A stretch of 64,000 bases of DNA from NCBI RefSeq assembly GCF_014635705.1, contig NZ_BMDI01000001.1, positions 698,008-762,007 on the forward strand. Direction: 5' to 3'. Shown here one piece after another: positions 63,265-64,000 of the stretch (the first letter of the stretch is position 1; each line of letters starts with the position of its first letter). Source of the DNA: Oxalicibacterium faecigallinarum (GTDB taxonomy: Bacteria > Pseudomonadota > Gammaproteobacteria > Burkholderiales > Burkholderiaceae_D). The notes under the pieces were generated by a model. That model did not search any database. It saw only the letters and a program-made list of their open reading frames with translations, and had not been told where the DNA came from. The position numbers and the translations under genes are program-made.

Positions 63265-64000
63265 AGGTCAGGAACCCTATTGGCCATGATGGCGTGATCG
63301 CAATGCCGGGTGGTGATCAGGCAGAAGCCAACTACGGACGCGTCAAACCGGAAGGCCTGGATACCGCCCATGGTGCGATCCTGTATATGGAAGATATCGT
63401 CGTCAACTTCGACGGTTTCAAGGCCATCAACAATCTGAATCTGGACATCTCCGTCGGTGAACTGCGTTGCATCATCGGTCCCAACGGTGCCGGCAAGACG
63501 ACCATGATGGATGTCATCACCGGCAAGACACGCCCGACTTCCGGCACGGTTTTCTTCGGCCAGACCATCGATCTGACCCGCATGACCGAATACGAAATCG
63601 CACATGCAGGTATTGGCCGCAAGTTTCAGCGCCCCACCGTTTTCGAGCAACATACTGTGTTTGAAAATCTTGAACTCGCGATGAAGATGGACAAGCGCGT
63701 CAAGACCACCTTGTTTGCTCGCCTGAATGCAGAGCAGCGCGATCGTATCGATGAAATCCTGCGCCTGATTCGCCTGAACGGTCAGGAACGTCGTCCCGCC
63801 GGCCTGCTCTCGCACGGCCAAAAGCAGTGGCTGGAAATCGGCATGCTGCTGATGCAGGAGCCGCTGTTGCTTTTACTCGATGAACCAGTCGCTGGCATGT
63901 CCGATGCGGAAACTGCACGTACGGCAGAACTGCTGAATGAATTGCGCGGCAAACATTCCATCATGGTGGTTGAGCACGACATGGGCTTCGTCGAGGAGAT
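63261..64000 (+). CDS. urtD: Urea ABC transporter ATPase UrtD (cut by window edge)
   Basis: The frame is open from the ATG at 63261 to the last base, about 246 residues of a protein normally near 250-280 aa. MEDIVVNFDGFKAINNLN opens the ATPase, Walker A is IIGPNGAGKTTMMDVI, the signature is LLSHGQKQWLEIGMLL, and Walker B is LLLLLDEPVAGMSD, followed by MVVEHDMGFV. The SHGQKQWLEIGM variant is typical of UrtD. An N-terminal extension of about 45 residues precedes the domain. It overlaps urtC by 4 bases. The rest of the operon (urtE) lies beyond the window. Confidence 0.93.
   Translation, partial: MKVRNPIGHDGVIAMPGGDQAEANYGRVKPEGLDTAHGAILYMEDIVVNFDGFKAINNLNLDISVGELRCIIGPNGAGKTTMMDVITGKTRPTSGTVFFGQTIDLTRMTEYEIAHAGIGRKFQRPTVFEQHTVFENLELAMKMDKRVKTTLFARLNAEQRDRIDEILRLIRLNGQERRPAGLLSHGQKQWLEIGMLLMQEPLLLLLDEPVAGMSDAETARTAELLNELRGKHSIMVVEHDMGFVEE

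Overview
The window looks like a chromosome segment of a betaproteobacterium, most likely of the Oxalobacteraceae (Herminiimonas/Janthinobacterium type). This is inferred from protein family content (Czc-type efflux, urea carboxylase next to a Urt transporter, DUF4148 and PsiF small proteins, a selenoprotein formate dehydrogenase); no rRNA or other taxonomic marker is present. Two compositionally different halves meet near 29.2-29.4 kb. Bases 1 to about 29,380 are visibly AT-richer and hold metal resistance and mobile-element genes. The rest is GC-richer and holds housekeeping and nutrient genes.

Left half, a metal/metalloid resistance island. After a gene cut by the left edge comes a leftward Zn/Co/Cd efflux operon (czcI-czcC-czcB-czcA, closed by a strong terminator) with a DUF4148 protein. 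Opposite it is a rightward regulator/sensor pair (czcR-czcS), followed by two paralogous small exported proteins carrying a HELLHAASH-like motif, a GtrB/ArnC-like glycosyltransferase, an EptA-type phosphoethanolamine transferase and the CDF pump czcD. An N-terminally short istB separates this from a leftward ars block: arsR, thioredoxin-type arsC, arsB, and a natural fusion of glutaredoxin-type ArsC with ArsH. Upstream of it are an exoribonuclease-like gene, an SMR protein, an ACR3/SBF-like exporter and a ModE-like DNA-binding protein. The last is divergent from a TSUP-family exporter across a ModE-box-like palindrome. Next come an HNH protein with an unusual C-terminal domain, a gene fragment trapped between two arrays of three 24-bp repeats, and a leftward Tn7/Tn5053-like transposition set (tnsB/tniA, tnsC/tniB, tniQ) without tnsA or a visible resolvase. 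The transposition genes sit at the right edge of the AT-rich half, so the resistance genes may be their cargo.

Right half. A hybrid histidine kinase borders the island. A selenium locus follows. On the plus strand are mnmH (selU), selD, a PhnD-like ABC transporter (possibly for a selenium oxyanion) and a methyltransferase. On the minus strand lies one run: formate dehydrogenase alpha (in-frame UGA with a bacterial SECIS), beta and gamma subunits, fdhE, selA, selB and tRNA-Sec. Structural genes and the machinery to decode their selenocysteine are therefore physically linked.

A small lipoprotein, a DUF1989/YcgG-family pair, a PsiF-like protein, gluconokinase, an alpha/beta hydrolase and an M23 peptidase precede the urea-nitrogen region: allophanate hydrolase, urea carboxylase, a GntR-family regulator, then urtA-urtB-urtC-urtD (the last cut by the right edge). 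Both urea transcription units have sigma-54 type -24/-12 sequences upstream, pointing to nitrogen control.
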